Notes under the pieces: generated by a model
What the model was told of the DNA's origin: nothing
The model's database searches: none
The model's input: the letters and a program-made list of their open reading frames with translations, nothing else
Shown here: piece after piece, positions 12,301-22,919 of the stretch
Position numbering within the stretch: position 1 is the first letter of the stretch
Layout of the letters: each line of letters opens with the position of its first letter
Assembly (NCBI GenBank): GCA_002786065.1
Contig: NHNY01000007.1
Location: 372,001 to 436,000 of the forward strand
Length of the DNA: 64,000 nt
Direction: 5' to 3'
From: Microcyclospora pomicola
Lineage: Eukaryota > Ascomycota > Dothideomycetes > Capnodiales
Position numbers and translations under genes: made by a program

Positions 12301-13407
12301 ACTGTGCTCATCAAAAATGCATCACCTGCAATGACCAAGATCGCGCTTAACCAGCACGGAACCCGCGCCTTGCAGAAGATGATCGAGTTCATTACGACGC
12401 CAGAACAGACTCAGCTCATCCGCGAGGCACTTCAAGATGATGTTGTTCAGCTTATTCAGGACCTCAATGGCAACCATGTGATTCAGAAGTGCTTGAATCA
12501 CTTGACACCCGAGGACGCCCAATTCATCTTCCTCGCGGTTGGTCGGAACTGCGTTCCTGTCGGCACTCACCGCCACGGATGCTGTGTGCTGCAACGCTGT
12601 ATCGACCATGCTGCTGGTCACCAGAAAGGAATCCTTGTCAGTGCTTGCATTGAGAATGCTTTCGATCTTGTGCAAGATCCCTTCGGCAACTATGTTGTGC
12701 AGTACATTCTGGACCTAGTCGAGCCTACCTTCACCGAGCCATTGTGCAGAAGGTTCCTTGGCAATATGGCGGTTCTATCCAAGCAGAAGTTCAGCTCCAA
12801 TGTGATGGAGAAGTGCATCCGCTGTGCTGGCCCTGTCGTCAAGCGGGAATTGATCCAAGAAATCATGGAGCCGTCCGACCTGGAACAGCTTCTTCGCGAT
12901 TCGTACGCCAACTACGTCGTTCAGACTGCCATGGACTACGGTGACGAAGAGATGAAGTCACTGCTCATCGAGAACATTCGCCCGATCTTGCCGGCGATCC
13001 GCCATACTCCACACGGTCGTCGCGTCCAGGGCAAGATCCAAGAGTACGATGCTCGTCGCTCTGGTGTGCCGAGCATGATTCCTCAGCTTGAAGTGATTGC
13101 TTCGCCGAACGGCAATTTCCCGAAATCCCCTGAGTACAAAGTTCCCGCTCTTACTACTGCTGCGCCCACCGGTCGCGGCAATCGTCAGGGCTGGGTAGGT
13201 CCATCGCCACAGTACACGACCGATTACAGCGGTGCGACTTTCCCCAACTACACCAACACGAGCAATGGCAGCGCTGCTCCCGACATCGTGTCTCCTTCTC
13301 CGCAGCGCCACAACCATTCCAATAGCATGTTCTCTGATCCTCAGTACAACGCGGGCGGTCCTGCCGTCTCTGGCGCGGGCTTTCCTGCATACGGCGGACA
13401 CTTCTGA
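9385..13407 (+). CDS. PUF4: Pumilio-family RNA-binding protein, Puf4/Mpt5 type
   Basis: Cytoplasmic mRNA-binding regulator that recognises 3'UTR elements and represses or destabilises transcripts. The Puf domain occupies about the last 430 residues before a low-complexity tail. It shows successive RNA-contact helices: KDQHGCRFLQRKL, DPFGNYLCQKLL, NQHGTRALQKM, LNGNHVIQKCL, HRHGCCVLQRC, DPFGNYVVQYI, KFSSNVMEKC and SYANYVVQTAMD. These fit Puf4/Puf5 better than Puf3. The N-terminal half is Ser/Pro/Gln/Asn-rich and disordered. Supported exons are 9385-9600, one ending at 10682, and 10941-13407; the last junction (donor 10683, CTGAC branch, TTAG acceptor) keeps frame. Between 9601 and about 10110 splicing is uncertain: a 27-bp micro-exon at 9905-9931 fits the frame and the next acceptor is probably after GCCAG near 10110. 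Confidence 0.88.
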
Positions 13408-14570
13408 GCACTCGACCCTGTTATCAGTGTCACGCAGCTGTACCAATAGCACCCAGCATTGTATTCAGCATTTCGGCAAGGCTCCCTGTTGCTCTCCAGA
13501 CTTATCGCGAGATGAGCTATGATTTCGAAACGGCCGCGCATTCGCCATGACCGGTACTCAGCATTCTGTTTCTTTTGAGCGTGCTATCGTTCAGCACCAC
13601 TACTGTGTTAACTTTACGTTTGCATCACACGCGCAACGCATGTGGATCCGCATGTAACCTCCTGACCATCGAAATGAGAAAAATCCTGTTGTACCACCAC
13701 CGCTACGTTGCATGCTTCTACCACTGAGGACCGCTGTACGAGTCGGGAAAAGAGACGAAGACACATATTTCCTTTGTTTTATCAGCACCTCTGTTCTTTC
13801 GCCGAGCCTGTTTGGCCAGCATCCACACGGGAAGCCCTTCTGCTTCGCACTTTCTCGCCTGCAAGCACTTTGCACGAAGTTCATCTTCCAAAGTATTTGC
13901 GCAATCGTCCCGCTGGTCATGATTCTGAACGACGATTTGAGAAGGGGGACAAAAGTACGACATCATCGCCAGGTGAGAAGAGATGAGATGTACTTCGTCA
14001 GCATACCACGAATCATCTCATCATGATGCTGGCGATACGCCTGCACCAACTTTGCACTGGATACGATGAAAAGACTGGGGTATGTGAACCATAAGAGTTG
14101 GGGAGACATGTTCTGTTTCTGCGTTTCGAGCATCCACTGCATCGTCATACCGTCGACCTCAGCAGCCTGCCCACTCCGGTCCAGCTTTGTTGATGGAGGT
14201 TGTTATTCGACAGACAGATCGGCTGAAATGGTCGGAAGCATTCATGCCTTCATCAATATGGAAGCATCCCACTTCTGTCATGTCCTTGTCATCTTTGTTT
14301 GTTTGTCGGTTTGCTTTCTTCTCTTTCATTGCACTGTATCGTACTTACCTATGTAGACTTATGAAATGGATAAGTTCGAGCATAGAAATGGGATAGAGTT
14401 GATCGATGTGCTGTGACTTTAGTGCTGTTGAGCACATATCCACAGTGAGAGCAGTTCTGTGTTGATCGAGGGGAGGTGTGATGAGAATCTGATACATGTT
14501 CTGTCTTCCCATGGGCATACCTGTCGATAAATCAAGCCTATGGATTGCCATTCTCGATTGGCCAGGTGAG
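13408..14570. other. PUF4 3' region and spacer before the transposon
   Basis: No gene is seen. The first few hundred bases are probably the 3'UTR of PUF4. The stretch ends at 14566-14570 with GTGAG, the left copy of the target-site duplication of the adjacent transposon. Confidence 0.55.
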
Positions 14571-14610
14571 GACGGAGCTCAATTGCGCTCAGCTCGCTCC
14601 CATTGACAAT
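14571..14610 (+). repeat. Left terminal inverted repeat
   Basis: Begins GACGGAGCTCAATTGCGCTC. Over 40 bases it matches the reverse complement of the right end with three mismatches. It is preceded directly by GTGAG. CpA sites persist here, unlike in the element body. Confidence 0.88.
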
Positions 14611-14689
14611 CTGAGATCTCATATGCGAAAGGTGCTTATATATTGACAATGCTTTGACTACACCTCATCAACACCAGCTATAGCTGGCC

Positions 14690-14758
14690 TCTCGCCGTCC
14701 TCTCGCCGTCCTCGCGCCGTCCTTGTTGCCCTCGCTGTCGCAGTCGTCGCAGTCGTCG
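14690..14758 (+). repeat. CTCGCCGTCC / CGCAGTCGT short tandem repeats
   Basis: Three imperfect copies of CTCGCCGTCC followed by repeated GTCGCAGTC units lie just inside the left end, immediately upstream of the integrase remnant. They may be subterminal sequence or encode the integrase N-terminus; I cannot tell which. Confidence 0.6.
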
Positions 14759-14790
14759 AATCAATAGCTCTACTAGCAATCAATCTCGAG

Positions 14791-16430
14791 CAGTTTCGAG
14801 ACTTTATTACAGACTATATCGCAACCGGCTACACACAAGCAGACGTCAAAGAGCAATTAAAAGAGCTATACAATGTGGATGTGACTATTGCTACACTCCG
14901 GCGTAGACTCTTAGCATAGTCTGTAGTGTCGCTGCTGTCGAAGCCTATAGATAATCCCGAGCTACACGCTGTTATCTTACACTACTTCTATGTCCTTTAG
15001 CTTACAGATGCGGAGAGTCTGCGACTGCTTAGCTATAAGGGGATCTAGCTCTCTATAGCCTCGCTACGCAGGTTGCGCGCGAAGCTAGGTCTTAAGAAGC
15101 AGGTACTAGCTAGCTAGCACTAGGAAGATCGAGAGCGTCTAGCAGCGCTGTTGAAGGAAGAGCTTAACAATGGCTGCTGCGAGAGTCTTAGCAGGAGGCA
15201 GCTATATCGATATATAAGGCAGCATTACAACGTAGTTAACTAGTACGTAGTTAACTATTGCGCGGTGCTTGTTGCAGCCTATCGCTGTATACTAAAGTCT
15301 ATAGGGATCGCCTATACGACGTAGCTATCTAACTAGATCCTGCTAGACTCGAGCTGCGGACTCGTAAAGCAAAGGTCTACCGTAGTACTGTAATTATGCT
15401 AGGACTAAACTACGCTTAGTCTATAGACGCGTACTGTAAGTTTAAGCACTAGGGGATCTAAATCTACGTAGCAGTTAACGTGTATTCACGCTATATCATC
15501 TAGCTATATTGTGGCATTACTAGCTGTACAGCAATCTCCGTACTCGCGTAGTACCTTACTACTGTTACAGAGGGAGGATTAATCCCTGTAGAAATCCGGA
15601 GCGATCGGGGCGCAGAAACTACTGCAGCTAGAGATGCTTACTTCGCGATTAGTAAGGAGCTACGTCGGAGAGCTAGTAGCGAGGAGCTGTAATTCAGTGA
15701 CTGCTTTCGCTATAGCATAAGCAAGCAGAACTAGCGTATTAAGACCTTCTAGGGTTAGATAGCATAGGGTAGTCTAAATCGATAGCGTAACGCTTTCCTA
15801 GCTATAAGCGATTACTACGAGTACGACAGAGAGGCGCTTACAGACCGGATTGCGCTTATCTTTGTGTATGTGCCTATCATCCGTACCGAAGCAGCTGCTT
15901 TTGTCAACCTATAGAACAACTACAAGATCCGTAAGCAGTCAAATCGGAGCTATTGTATCCCTAGTGTGCCGCATATTCTTTATTACTACCCCTAAGAGTC
16001 TAATAGCGAGTAGTACGGCATTACGGTTGATGTAGGCTATCCGAGTCTACTACAACTAAAAACTCAGATTAGCGGTTTTAGTACGACCCCCCTACTAGCT
16101 TACTGATCCTCCCTGTGTGCCTCTCTACTAATATATATCGTAGATATCGACGAATACCTGCTAATTAAGACCCTGACCTTCTGTCAAATCGTGCTGCGAG
16201 ACGCGTAATATCCGGAGGTTATTAATAGTAGTAATCTTGACGTTGCTAACAGCCGTTGTCTTTATCAATCCGCGTACCTTACGCTCCGCGAGGCTCTAAC
16301 GAGCTACTAGCTCAGCGGTAAGCTACTAGTGCTAGCGGAATCCGATAAGCTATATACGCCCTAGCGGACACGACTAGGGGAGCTCTATTAGCGCTCTTAT
16401 TGCAGCTCACTGCCTTAGTGTCCTTAATGC
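14791..16430 (+). pseudogene. Decayed rve-type DDE integrase/transposase
   Basis: Read in one frame through many stops, the region gives a helix-turn-helix-like start (FRDFITDYIATGYTQ, then a second DAESLRLL segment). A catalytic core follows, with SID near 15426, IYVAVNVYSRYII, IRSDRGAET and RNAF...DRIALIFVYVPII, and then a C-terminal block around YLLIKTLTFCQ. This order matches the fungal integrase core domain proteins whose D-D-E residues lie in WSID, RSDRG and NQRIE. The first two acidic residues are visible and the third is altered. The protein is inactivated by dense RIP-type changes. Both boundaries are approximate. Confidence 0.8.
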
Positions 16431-16774
16431 CGAGTATCGAGGTCTAGGGATATATAGCTATATATTAATAGCATCTACTACCCTTCGCTAGCTTGCACAA
16501 CGCGACTCTATCCCTTACGAGCTCGCACAACGCTCTTCTATAGCTCGCAATGCCTTTATAGTCGGATCTATGTCCTTCTAACTATCGGATCTATAGCTAG
16601 CGTTACCTAACTAATCGATTTTACCCTTAATATAGTGCTGCTAACAGCGTGCTTAGTCCACTAGCAACGAGTGTGTCTACGCCGCCCTTATCAGACGATA
16701 GAGGTTCGCATACTACGTTTAGCGCTCGCCAACCGACTCTCGCGGAGAACTATCGCTAGCGTAGGTTTATAAGG

Positions 16775-18500
16775 ATGCTCCTACTAGTCGCAACAGCAGC
16801 GTTACTGCCGCTCTTACAGCGCGTTATAGCTGCACCTGTTACTAGCCGGCACGTAATAGCGACTCGCGTACTAGCTCCTACAGCTCACAGTCCTACTGCG
16901 ACCTTCAACCTCTCTGTCTACACACAGGAAGTCACTATTGTCAAGGTTAGGGGCAAGCTAGACAAGTAGCACTAGGGCATATAGGTGTTATATAGCTAGT
17001 TTAGTACTAGCTATTAAGAGGATTAGCTCGCGCAGTTGCTTCGCAGTAAGGGTTAATCGCTGATTGACTTCTTCCTTAGCTAAACTAAGGATGATGTTAT
17101 TAGCTATCTAAGTGTGTTACTTGACGGCTACCGCAGCTACTACTTCGTTATAGGGTAGAATGATGACACTGCTGCGCTAATCAAGATTACTACCGCAACT
17201 ACAGAGCGAGCCCTCGACGAGCTGATCCCCTTTCGGAGACTAAGGACTAATGTCTACGACGTCAAGATATCTATTAAGAAGGACGACGAGCGAGCTACCG
17301 TAGCTACAGCCTTTGTTAGCCGGAGTCTCGTAGCGAGCGCGTTGCGAGCGCGCGCGAGAGAGCAATATGACCTGCCGAGCCGTCTAAGCACACGGAATAG
17401 CGCGCCGGATAGCATCGAACCCTTAAGCCCCTTAGCTAAGCGAGAGCTAATTCCGCGAGTTAAACCGGAGCTAGAGAAGCTATCTATGCTAGTAGCTAGT
17501 AGCACTACTAGCCGTAGTGCTGCTACTGCTATCGACGTTGCTTCAGACAGTAATAGTAACACTTCTAGCATTAAGATAATAAAGCAGTTAATCTAGCGCA
17601 AAAAGCAACAGCGAGCTAGCTAGCGAGCTAAACGAAGTGAATGTAGTAGTTCTATAGGAGCGCTTTTAACTGTTAAGACGGAGCGTAACTAGGACGTGCT
17701 TCTAGAGTCTGACAGCGAGCTTACTAGCGAGCTATCGCCGGTCTTATCATTGTTACTACCTCTATCGGATATCTCGCTACTAACTACTAACTAGTTAGTA
17801 CCTATAGCTATAAAGAAGGTTAAAAAGCGTCTATTAATAGTTAAGCTATCTTATAGAGTAACAAGAAGACAAGGTTAGCGATAGCTTATAGTATATAGCA
17901 GCACATATTACAGTAAGATATTACGTAGCAGCAATAGACAAGTGCACTAAGAAAACGCCTCTCTCTATACTCTTGCTATAGATCTTTAAAAAGAAGTAGA
18001 ACGCTTCCTCTTCTAACTACGCGGCGTAGCCGCGACTAACAACCCCTTCAACCCTATTACCTTACTCCTTAACCTAGACACTAACCCCTCTAACGTAGCG
18101 ACTCTCTCTTCTATTGTAGGAGGGCTTATAGTAGCTACTTTGTAGCTACTCTTGCCCTTACACTTATAGAAGGCACAAGGCCCTCCCTTCTCTAAAACCT
18201 TATAGGGGACTTACATCCCCGGCCTCTTACACTACTCGTACGGCGCGCTCGTAGCGACGCTATAGAGGGTCTCTATAATAACCCCTACGATCGAGTATTA
18301 CGCTAAACTGTTCTTCGCGCTCTTCCTGTCTCTCGTAGAGAGACTCTCGTTGCTAGCAATAGTAACCTACGTATCCTATTATACTACTTTGTAGCACTAA
18401 AAGTCGCTTATGTTAGTAGTAGTAGGGCGGCGGAAAGCGGTGCTATTGAAGGCCTTTTCGATCAGCTCCGTAGCCTCGCGCGTAGCGCGAGTCTGTAGAG
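16775..18500 (+). pseudogene. Second transposon ORF, function unknown
   Basis: A single frame stays coding-like for about 570 codons despite scattered TAG/TAA stops; the cleanest part is 17170-17593. Readable segments include FNLSVYTQEVTIVKVRGK, DVISYLSVLLDGYRSYYFV, TERALDELIPFRRLRT and VYDVKISIKKDDERATVAT, then an acidic/Ser stretch and a late Leu-rich region near 18.0-18.4 kb. It lies downstream of, and in the same orientation as, the integrase, so it is probably a second gene of the same element. I do not recognise the family. Confidence 0.5.
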
Positions 18501-18649
18501 GAGTGTAGGGCGAGGCAGTAGGGCGTAGGGCGGCGGCGGTAGGGCGTACGGCGGCGGCGGGGCGAGGAGGAGAGGCTAGACGAGAGGCAAACGCGAGTGC
18601 TGTTACTGCGGCGGTTGCTGCTATTGCTATAGCGGCGGCGGAGGGCAGT

Positions 18650-18668
18650 ATAGTAGTAGTAGTAGTAG
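18650..18668. repeat. (TAG)n microsatellite
   Basis: Six TAG units in a row near the right end of the transposon. A second short run lies at about 18779-18795. Both may derive from former CAG runs through CpA-to-TpA change. Confidence 0.8.
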
Positions 18669-19149
18669 TGCTACGATTAACAGCTATAAAACCTTCTAAA
18701 GAAGGGCGCTAGCGCCCTTCTTCGAAGGTAGAGAGAGAAGAGGCAGAGGGAGAGGCTATAGCGAGTCTTCTTATTGCTTGTAGTAGTAGTAGTAGTATAG
18801 CTTTTTTTAAGATCTAAGAGAGCAAAGGAAAAGAAAACTAGCAAAGGAACAGCTGTAATAAATCGATATATAGCTACTAAGAGAGCCTGCGAGAGGATTA
18901 ACTAACAATAGGAGCGCATTTTCAAGCAATTGCTTCATTAATGACAATAGGAAGCAATACTTACCTTCCCTTAACAATGCGCTAGCGACCATTGCGACAG
19001 CGTGAGCTGCTGAACGAGCCTATTAAGAGTTAGCATAACATCTATAGTGACAATAGAGCTGCAGAGAGCCGCAATGAGAGTTGATAGTAAGGTTGTGGTG
19101 GTGATAAGGTTGATATTGATGATATATAACCTCATTGTTAAGAGTTAAG

Positions 19150-19189
19150 GTTGACAATGGGAGCAAGCTGAGCGCAATTGAGCTCCGTC
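19150..19189 (-). repeat. Right terminal inverted repeat
   Basis: Ends GCGCAATTGAGCTCCGTC, the reverse complement of the left end, and is followed immediately by GTGAG at 19190-19194. This sets the right border of the element about 300 bp upstream of the MID1 start codon. Confidence 0.88.
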
Positions 19190-19492
19190 GTGAGCGGGCA
19201 TCGTGCATGTGCAGTGCATACCACCACAATCACATGTGAAGAACTTCGAGCTACGCCGCTGGACCCTGACTGTAGTCGCAACCACCACGACCTCCCGAAC
19301 TGCTCATGTATATCACGAACTAAGCACACTGTCCCCGACTCGCCTACATCCCTACCGAGATCTTGCTGAACAATCCTCCTACATACACCTGATCATTCCA
19401 GACGAACTGGCATAGCCGTCCACCCCTCCCACCGCTCCGCGCGACGCGCGCCGCAGCGCAAGAAGCTCTTCTCGCACGGCTGGACCTCGACA

Positions 19493-21541
19493 ATGCTGTT
19501 CCCGTGCAGTAAGCTCTCGCCGCTGCAGTCGCGGTTCCTCGCGTCGCTGGTGGCGCTGGTATTCATCGGCTCGGTCTACTGGTCGCTATCGAGTCGGGCG
19601 TGGTTCGCGGCGTATGCTGCTGAATTTGAGGTTGATGGGAGTGGGATGGTCAGAGGCGCGGAGGGAGAGGACCATAATTGGTTCCGGATAGAGGAGGAGG
19701 AGGAGAGGTTATTGGGGGATGGGGTGGTGGTTGAAACGGCGGGGGAGGAGCCGAGAGATGATGTGATGGGTCGCGAGGTTGTGGAAGAGGATGCTGGGTC
19801 GAAGGGGCTGCACGGGAGGGCGACGGATCCGGTAGCCATCAGTGGGAACAATGAGCCGAACGCGATGAACTTGCTGCCTGGAAATTCTACACTGTGGAAG
19901 TACTCGAGCACGCTGCTGACGGCGGCACTGGCACCGACTGGGTCTGGTCTGCCGGGAATTGGGGTGAAAGAGAGGAGTACAACGCATGTGGATCTTCGAC
20001 GGAGAGACGGGGATTTGCAGGAGCGAGAGACGGGCACCAGGATCTATATCTCGATGAATACATGCCTGCAGCCTACGTGGAACGGAACGGGGGTGCAGAC
20101 TGCTGCTCCACCGCAACTTACCCTCTACGTATCGAAGACTTCCTCGAACCAGGATCCAACACCAGATGGGAGTAATGCCACACGAGCCGCGATCGTCCTG
20201 GATCAGGGGTTCGCTAGCTATGCGTTGTCTGCCGACAGCGATTGGTATATGTCGGTCTATGCGCCGGCTCTACCGGAAGGTTTTACTGGGCAGTGGAATT
20301 ACGAGCTGGCAGTTTCTACACAGGACTATTACCATGCTGTCGAAACAGATGGTCCCTTCGTCTATCTAGTGGACACCGACAACCAAGCTGCCCTGCTTGT
20401 GACGGACAATTTGACCCAGAGCAATCCCTCCGACCCTGAGTTCCAGACATGGATGAACATGAACCCTCCGTTCATCATGTTTGCGTCCAATGTTAATCAC
20501 ACGGCCACGCAAGGCATCATGAATTCTTACTGCGGATGGGCGCAGAACGCGCAGATCTCGGGCGACCAGAGCGATCCAGCGGGTCAAAGTAGTGACGTGC
20601 AACTCAGCATGATCACGCGCGGGCTGGGAAATAAGCCCAAGGAGCAAATCTACATCACCAATCAGAACATCTCAAGCAGCTACACCGGCGTGCTGGCCAT
20701 GACGGGCAACTCGACCGCATCTGGTGCTGGCGTCGTGGGTGGTGGAGGAAAAGTCTGGGGCGCGGGCGTGAGCTGGACCACCAAGTCCGACGGCAATTGT
20801 GCATTACTGTTCGACCTCGAGTTCTGCGACGAGGTCGCCTATGCCGTCCCCAGCAACTTCAACAACTTCAACACGTCGGGCATGAAAGTCCTGTTCGACA
20901 ACTACACCAGCTTCTACTACCAAAACTTCAACTACAGCCTGCAGCAGATCGCCTGCACCACGACCGCCGACGCGCAGTACTCGCTCGCCCAGAACTGCAC
21001 CACCTGCGCCGCGGCCTACAAGCAATGGCTGTGCGCCGTGTCGGTCCCTCGCTGTGAAGACTTTTCCGCCACGGCGCCCTTCCTGCAAGTGCGGAATGTC
21101 GGGCAGTCTTTCGCCAACGGGTCTGCGCTGCCGGCATCGTTCCTGCAGCAATCCTACCAGCCCATGACCGGCGCGCCCACCCTGCATGGATCCCCCGGCG
21201 ACCAGCAGACATACCTGTCCGCCCTGGCGTCCAACAGCAGCCGCATCCCCTCGCTGATCGACGACCTGATCCAGCCCGGACCGTACCGCGAGCTGCTCCC
21301 TTGCGACGACCTCTGCTACAGCATCGTCGCCAACTGCCCGGCCAGTTTCGGCTTCGGCTGTCCGCAGCCCGGTCGTGGACTCGAGGCTGGATATGCCCCG
21401 CGTGACGTGCAGGGCAGTCCGCTCAGCTGCAGTTATTTAGGTGCGGTCTATGCCATTAACGCCGCGACTGGACTGCGGAGTCCAGGAGTGTGGGTGTTGG
21501 GATCGGTAGCATTGCTGATTTTGGGGTTTAGCGTGCTGTAA
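19493..21541 (+). CDS. MID1: Stretch-activated Ca2+ channel regulatory subunit Mid1
   Basis: Plasma-membrane or ER partner of the Cch1 calcium channel, required for Ca2+ influx during stress, mating or cell-wall damage. The 682-residue product has an N-terminal hydrophobic signal segment (about residues 13-32), a long extracellular part rich in NxS/T sites, and the conserved Cys-rich C-terminal half: CALLFDLEFCDEVAYAVP, TSFYYQNFNYSLQQIAC, CTTCAAAYKQWLCAVSVPRC and LLPCDDLCYSIVANCPASF. It ends with a hydrophobic tail (VWVLGSVALLILGFSVL) that may anchor it. Single exon; longer than yeast Mid1 (548). The leader is only about 300 bp from the transposon, so its promoter may now lie partly within or beyond that insertion. 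Confidence 0.93.
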   Translation: MLFPCSKLSPLQSRFLASLVALVFIGSVYWSLSSRAWFAAYAAEFEVDGSGMVRGAEGEDHNWFRIEEEEERLLGDGVVVETAGEEPRDDVMGREVVEEDAGSKGLHGRATDPVAISGNNEPNAMNLLPGNSTLWKYSSTLLTAALAPTGSGLPGIGVKERSTTHVDLRRRDGDLQERETGTRIYISMNTCLQPTWNGTGVQTAAPPQLTLYVSKTSSNQDPTPDGSNATRAAIVLDQGFASYALSADSDWYMSVYAPALPEGFTGQWNYELAVSTQDYYHAVETDGPFVYLVDTDNQAALLVTDNLTQSNPSDPEFQTWMNMNPPFIMFASNVNHTATQGIMNSYCGWAQNAQISGDQSDPAGQSSDVQLSMITRGLGNKPKEQIYITNQNISSSYTGVLAMTGNSTASGAGVVGGGGKVWGAGVSWTTKSDGNCALLFDLEFCDEVAYAVPSNFNNFNTSGMKVLFDNYTSFYYQNFNYSLQQIACTTTADAQYSLAQNCTTCAAAYKQWLCAVSVPRCEDFSATAPFLQVRNVGQSFANGSALPASFLQQSYQPMTGAPTLHGSPGDQQTYLSALASNSSRIPSLIDDLIQPGPYRELLPCDDLCYSIVANCPASFGFGCPQPGRGLEAGYAPRDVQGSPLSCSYLGAVYAINAATGLRSPGVWVLGSVALLILGFSVL

Positions 21542-21851
21542 ATTGAGGGGATATGTGCTGTAAGACCAGGGATAAGGATGTTGTTCGGCGCAACGGTGTT
21601 TTCAGGGTAGAAGGTTCTCGATGCAACCTATGATAGAGATGACTGAACTTCAATGCTGTACAATTGGTCCTTATTTCACACTTGTAGCCTTGCAATTCAG
21701 CAGGCTTTAGTCCTCGTCCATGTCTACCTGGGCGGGCGTGACTCACATGTGTTGCGCGGTGCACAGATACGGAAGACAACAGGAGAACATCCCCCATCGA
21801 AGCATTGCATTGAAGGCGGGGAGAATTTCACGTATAAGGTAGGATGCCATC

Positions 21852-22919
21852 TCAGAATTCAGCTAAAGCATTCGAGCTCGCGGTCAACGGCCACAGACAC
21901 TTTGAGAATCCGTAGGCGCCCACGGGTAGCAAAGCGTAGTACAGCACGGTCCACGCGATGCCTAAGTTCTGCGGTCCAAGACTCGGCTTGAAGAGAGCGT
22001 GAGGACTTCCCACGTCCTCTCCCGCCGTTCCCCCGTCCCCGAGTCCGCTGTCGACACGTCGACCCTGCGCGACATCGGGCGTCACTCTGCTGAAGCTGTG
22101 CTCGGCCGCCGCAAACTGCCCGACTCTGCCCGTCAGACGCGGGAAGCCCTGCCAGTTGCAGAAGCTGTGCGCGGCGACGGCGGCCCACAGGCTGCCGGTG
22201 CGCAGGAAGACGAAGGCGGCGAAGAAGCCGAACAGCGAGGTGTAGGCGAACATGAATGTGACTTGCAGCACGCTGATGGCGAGCATGCGGGTAGGGGGGT
22301 ATGAGTGGCCGGCGGGCGTGCGGGAGCGGAGTAACTCGTAGAGGTGGTGCACGTGTGCGAGACCGAAGATTAGGGGCGTCGTGTAGACGATCTGCGTGGG
22401 CGAGATGGAGGTGAGGAGGAAGAGGGGGATGATCAGGGCGCGGAAGACGAGTTCTTCGCTAAGCGGGGCGATGATCAGGTTGCGGTAGCCGGTCCAGGAG
22501 TTCCAGAGGGAGGATCGCAGACTGGCGAGGGAGAGGTCTCGGTAGTTCCGGTCAACGATGAAGGTTTCATACAGCGGCCCGGCGAAGAGGATGCTGCTGA
22601 GCAGAAGGACGCGCAGGATGTCTAGGATGTGGACCGGGTAGAGGCCGAGGACGTGCAGAATGGTTGGAACCGTAGCTTGCCCCAGGGTCGCGAGGATGGT
22701 GATGGTTATCAGACTGCAGCCTAGACAGACGAGGCCGACCGCGCGCACCCGGGCCTTGATCACAGCCGGCGCATCGCGGGAGGCCAGTGAGGTGGTGCGC
22801 AGGGTGGGCGAGAGGTAGAATGGTGCCACGTAGAGGACCGGATAGATCAGAGCGCAGAGCAGGGCCAGGGTTGGGGATATGGCTCCGCTCCAGAGCACTG
22901 GGTTTTGAGTTGTTGACAT
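21852..22919 (-). CDS. RCE1: CAAX prenyl endopeptidase 2 (Rce1)
   Basis: Integral ER-membrane protease that removes the -AAX tripeptide from farnesylated or geranylgeranylated proteins such as Ras. The 355-residue product has about seven or eight hydrophobic segments and the CPBP/Rce1 catalytic motifs: SEELVFR with Glu155-Glu156 and Arg160, FGLAHVHHLYE, and a C-terminal HSFCNW. The open frame extends 12 codons upstream to a GTG; the first ATG (22919) gives the expected short N-terminus. The 3' end faces MID1 tail to tail, about 310 bp away. Rab11 in this window ends in -CC and would not need Rce1. Confidence 0.92.
   Translation of the reverse strand: MSTTQNPVLWSGAISPTLALLCALIYPVLYVAPFYLSPTLRTTSLASRDAPAVIKARVRAVGLVCLGCSLITITILATLGQATVPTILHVLGLYPVHILDILRVLLLSSILFAGPLYETFIVDRNYRDLSLASLRSSLWNSWTGYRNLIIAPLSEELVFRALIIPLFLLTSISPTQIVYTTPLIFGLAHVHHLYELLRSRTPAGHSYPPTRMLAISVLQVTFMFAYTSLFGFFAAFVFLRTGSLWAAVAAHSFCNWQGFPRLTGRVGQFAAAEHSFSRVTPDVAQGRRVDSGLGDGGTAGEDVGSPHALFKPSLGPQNLGIAWTVLYYALLPVGAYGFSKCLWPLTASSNALAEF

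Larger units (their letters stand above)
14571..19189 (+). mobile_element. RIP-mutated DNA transposon with rve-type integrase (Ginger-like)
   Basis: About 4.6 kb bounded by imperfect inverted repeats of roughly 40 bp and flanked on both sides by GTGAG (14566-14570 and 19190-19194), a 5-bp target duplication. The interior is unlike the rest of the window: TAG and CTA are extremely dense and no long ORF remains. Read through its stops, two collinear plus-strand coding remnants appear: an integrase (about 14.79-16.43 kb) and an unidentified ORF (about 16.77-18.5 kb). Trp positions have generally become TAG, which is CpA-to-TpA change on the opposite strand, the RIP signature. A DDE integrase with inverted ends and a 4-6 bp duplication matches Ginger-type elements from established knowledge; the exact family is inference. 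No capsid, polymerase or protease region was recognised, so a Polinton or LTR element is unlikely. It looks inactive. Confidence 0.85.

Noticed and set aside
14571-19189. Polinton or LTR retroelement as identity of the RIP-mutated region
   Set aside because: The ends are inverted, not direct, repeats; total length is under 5 kb; no capsid, reverse transcriptase, protease or polymerase-like segment was seen.
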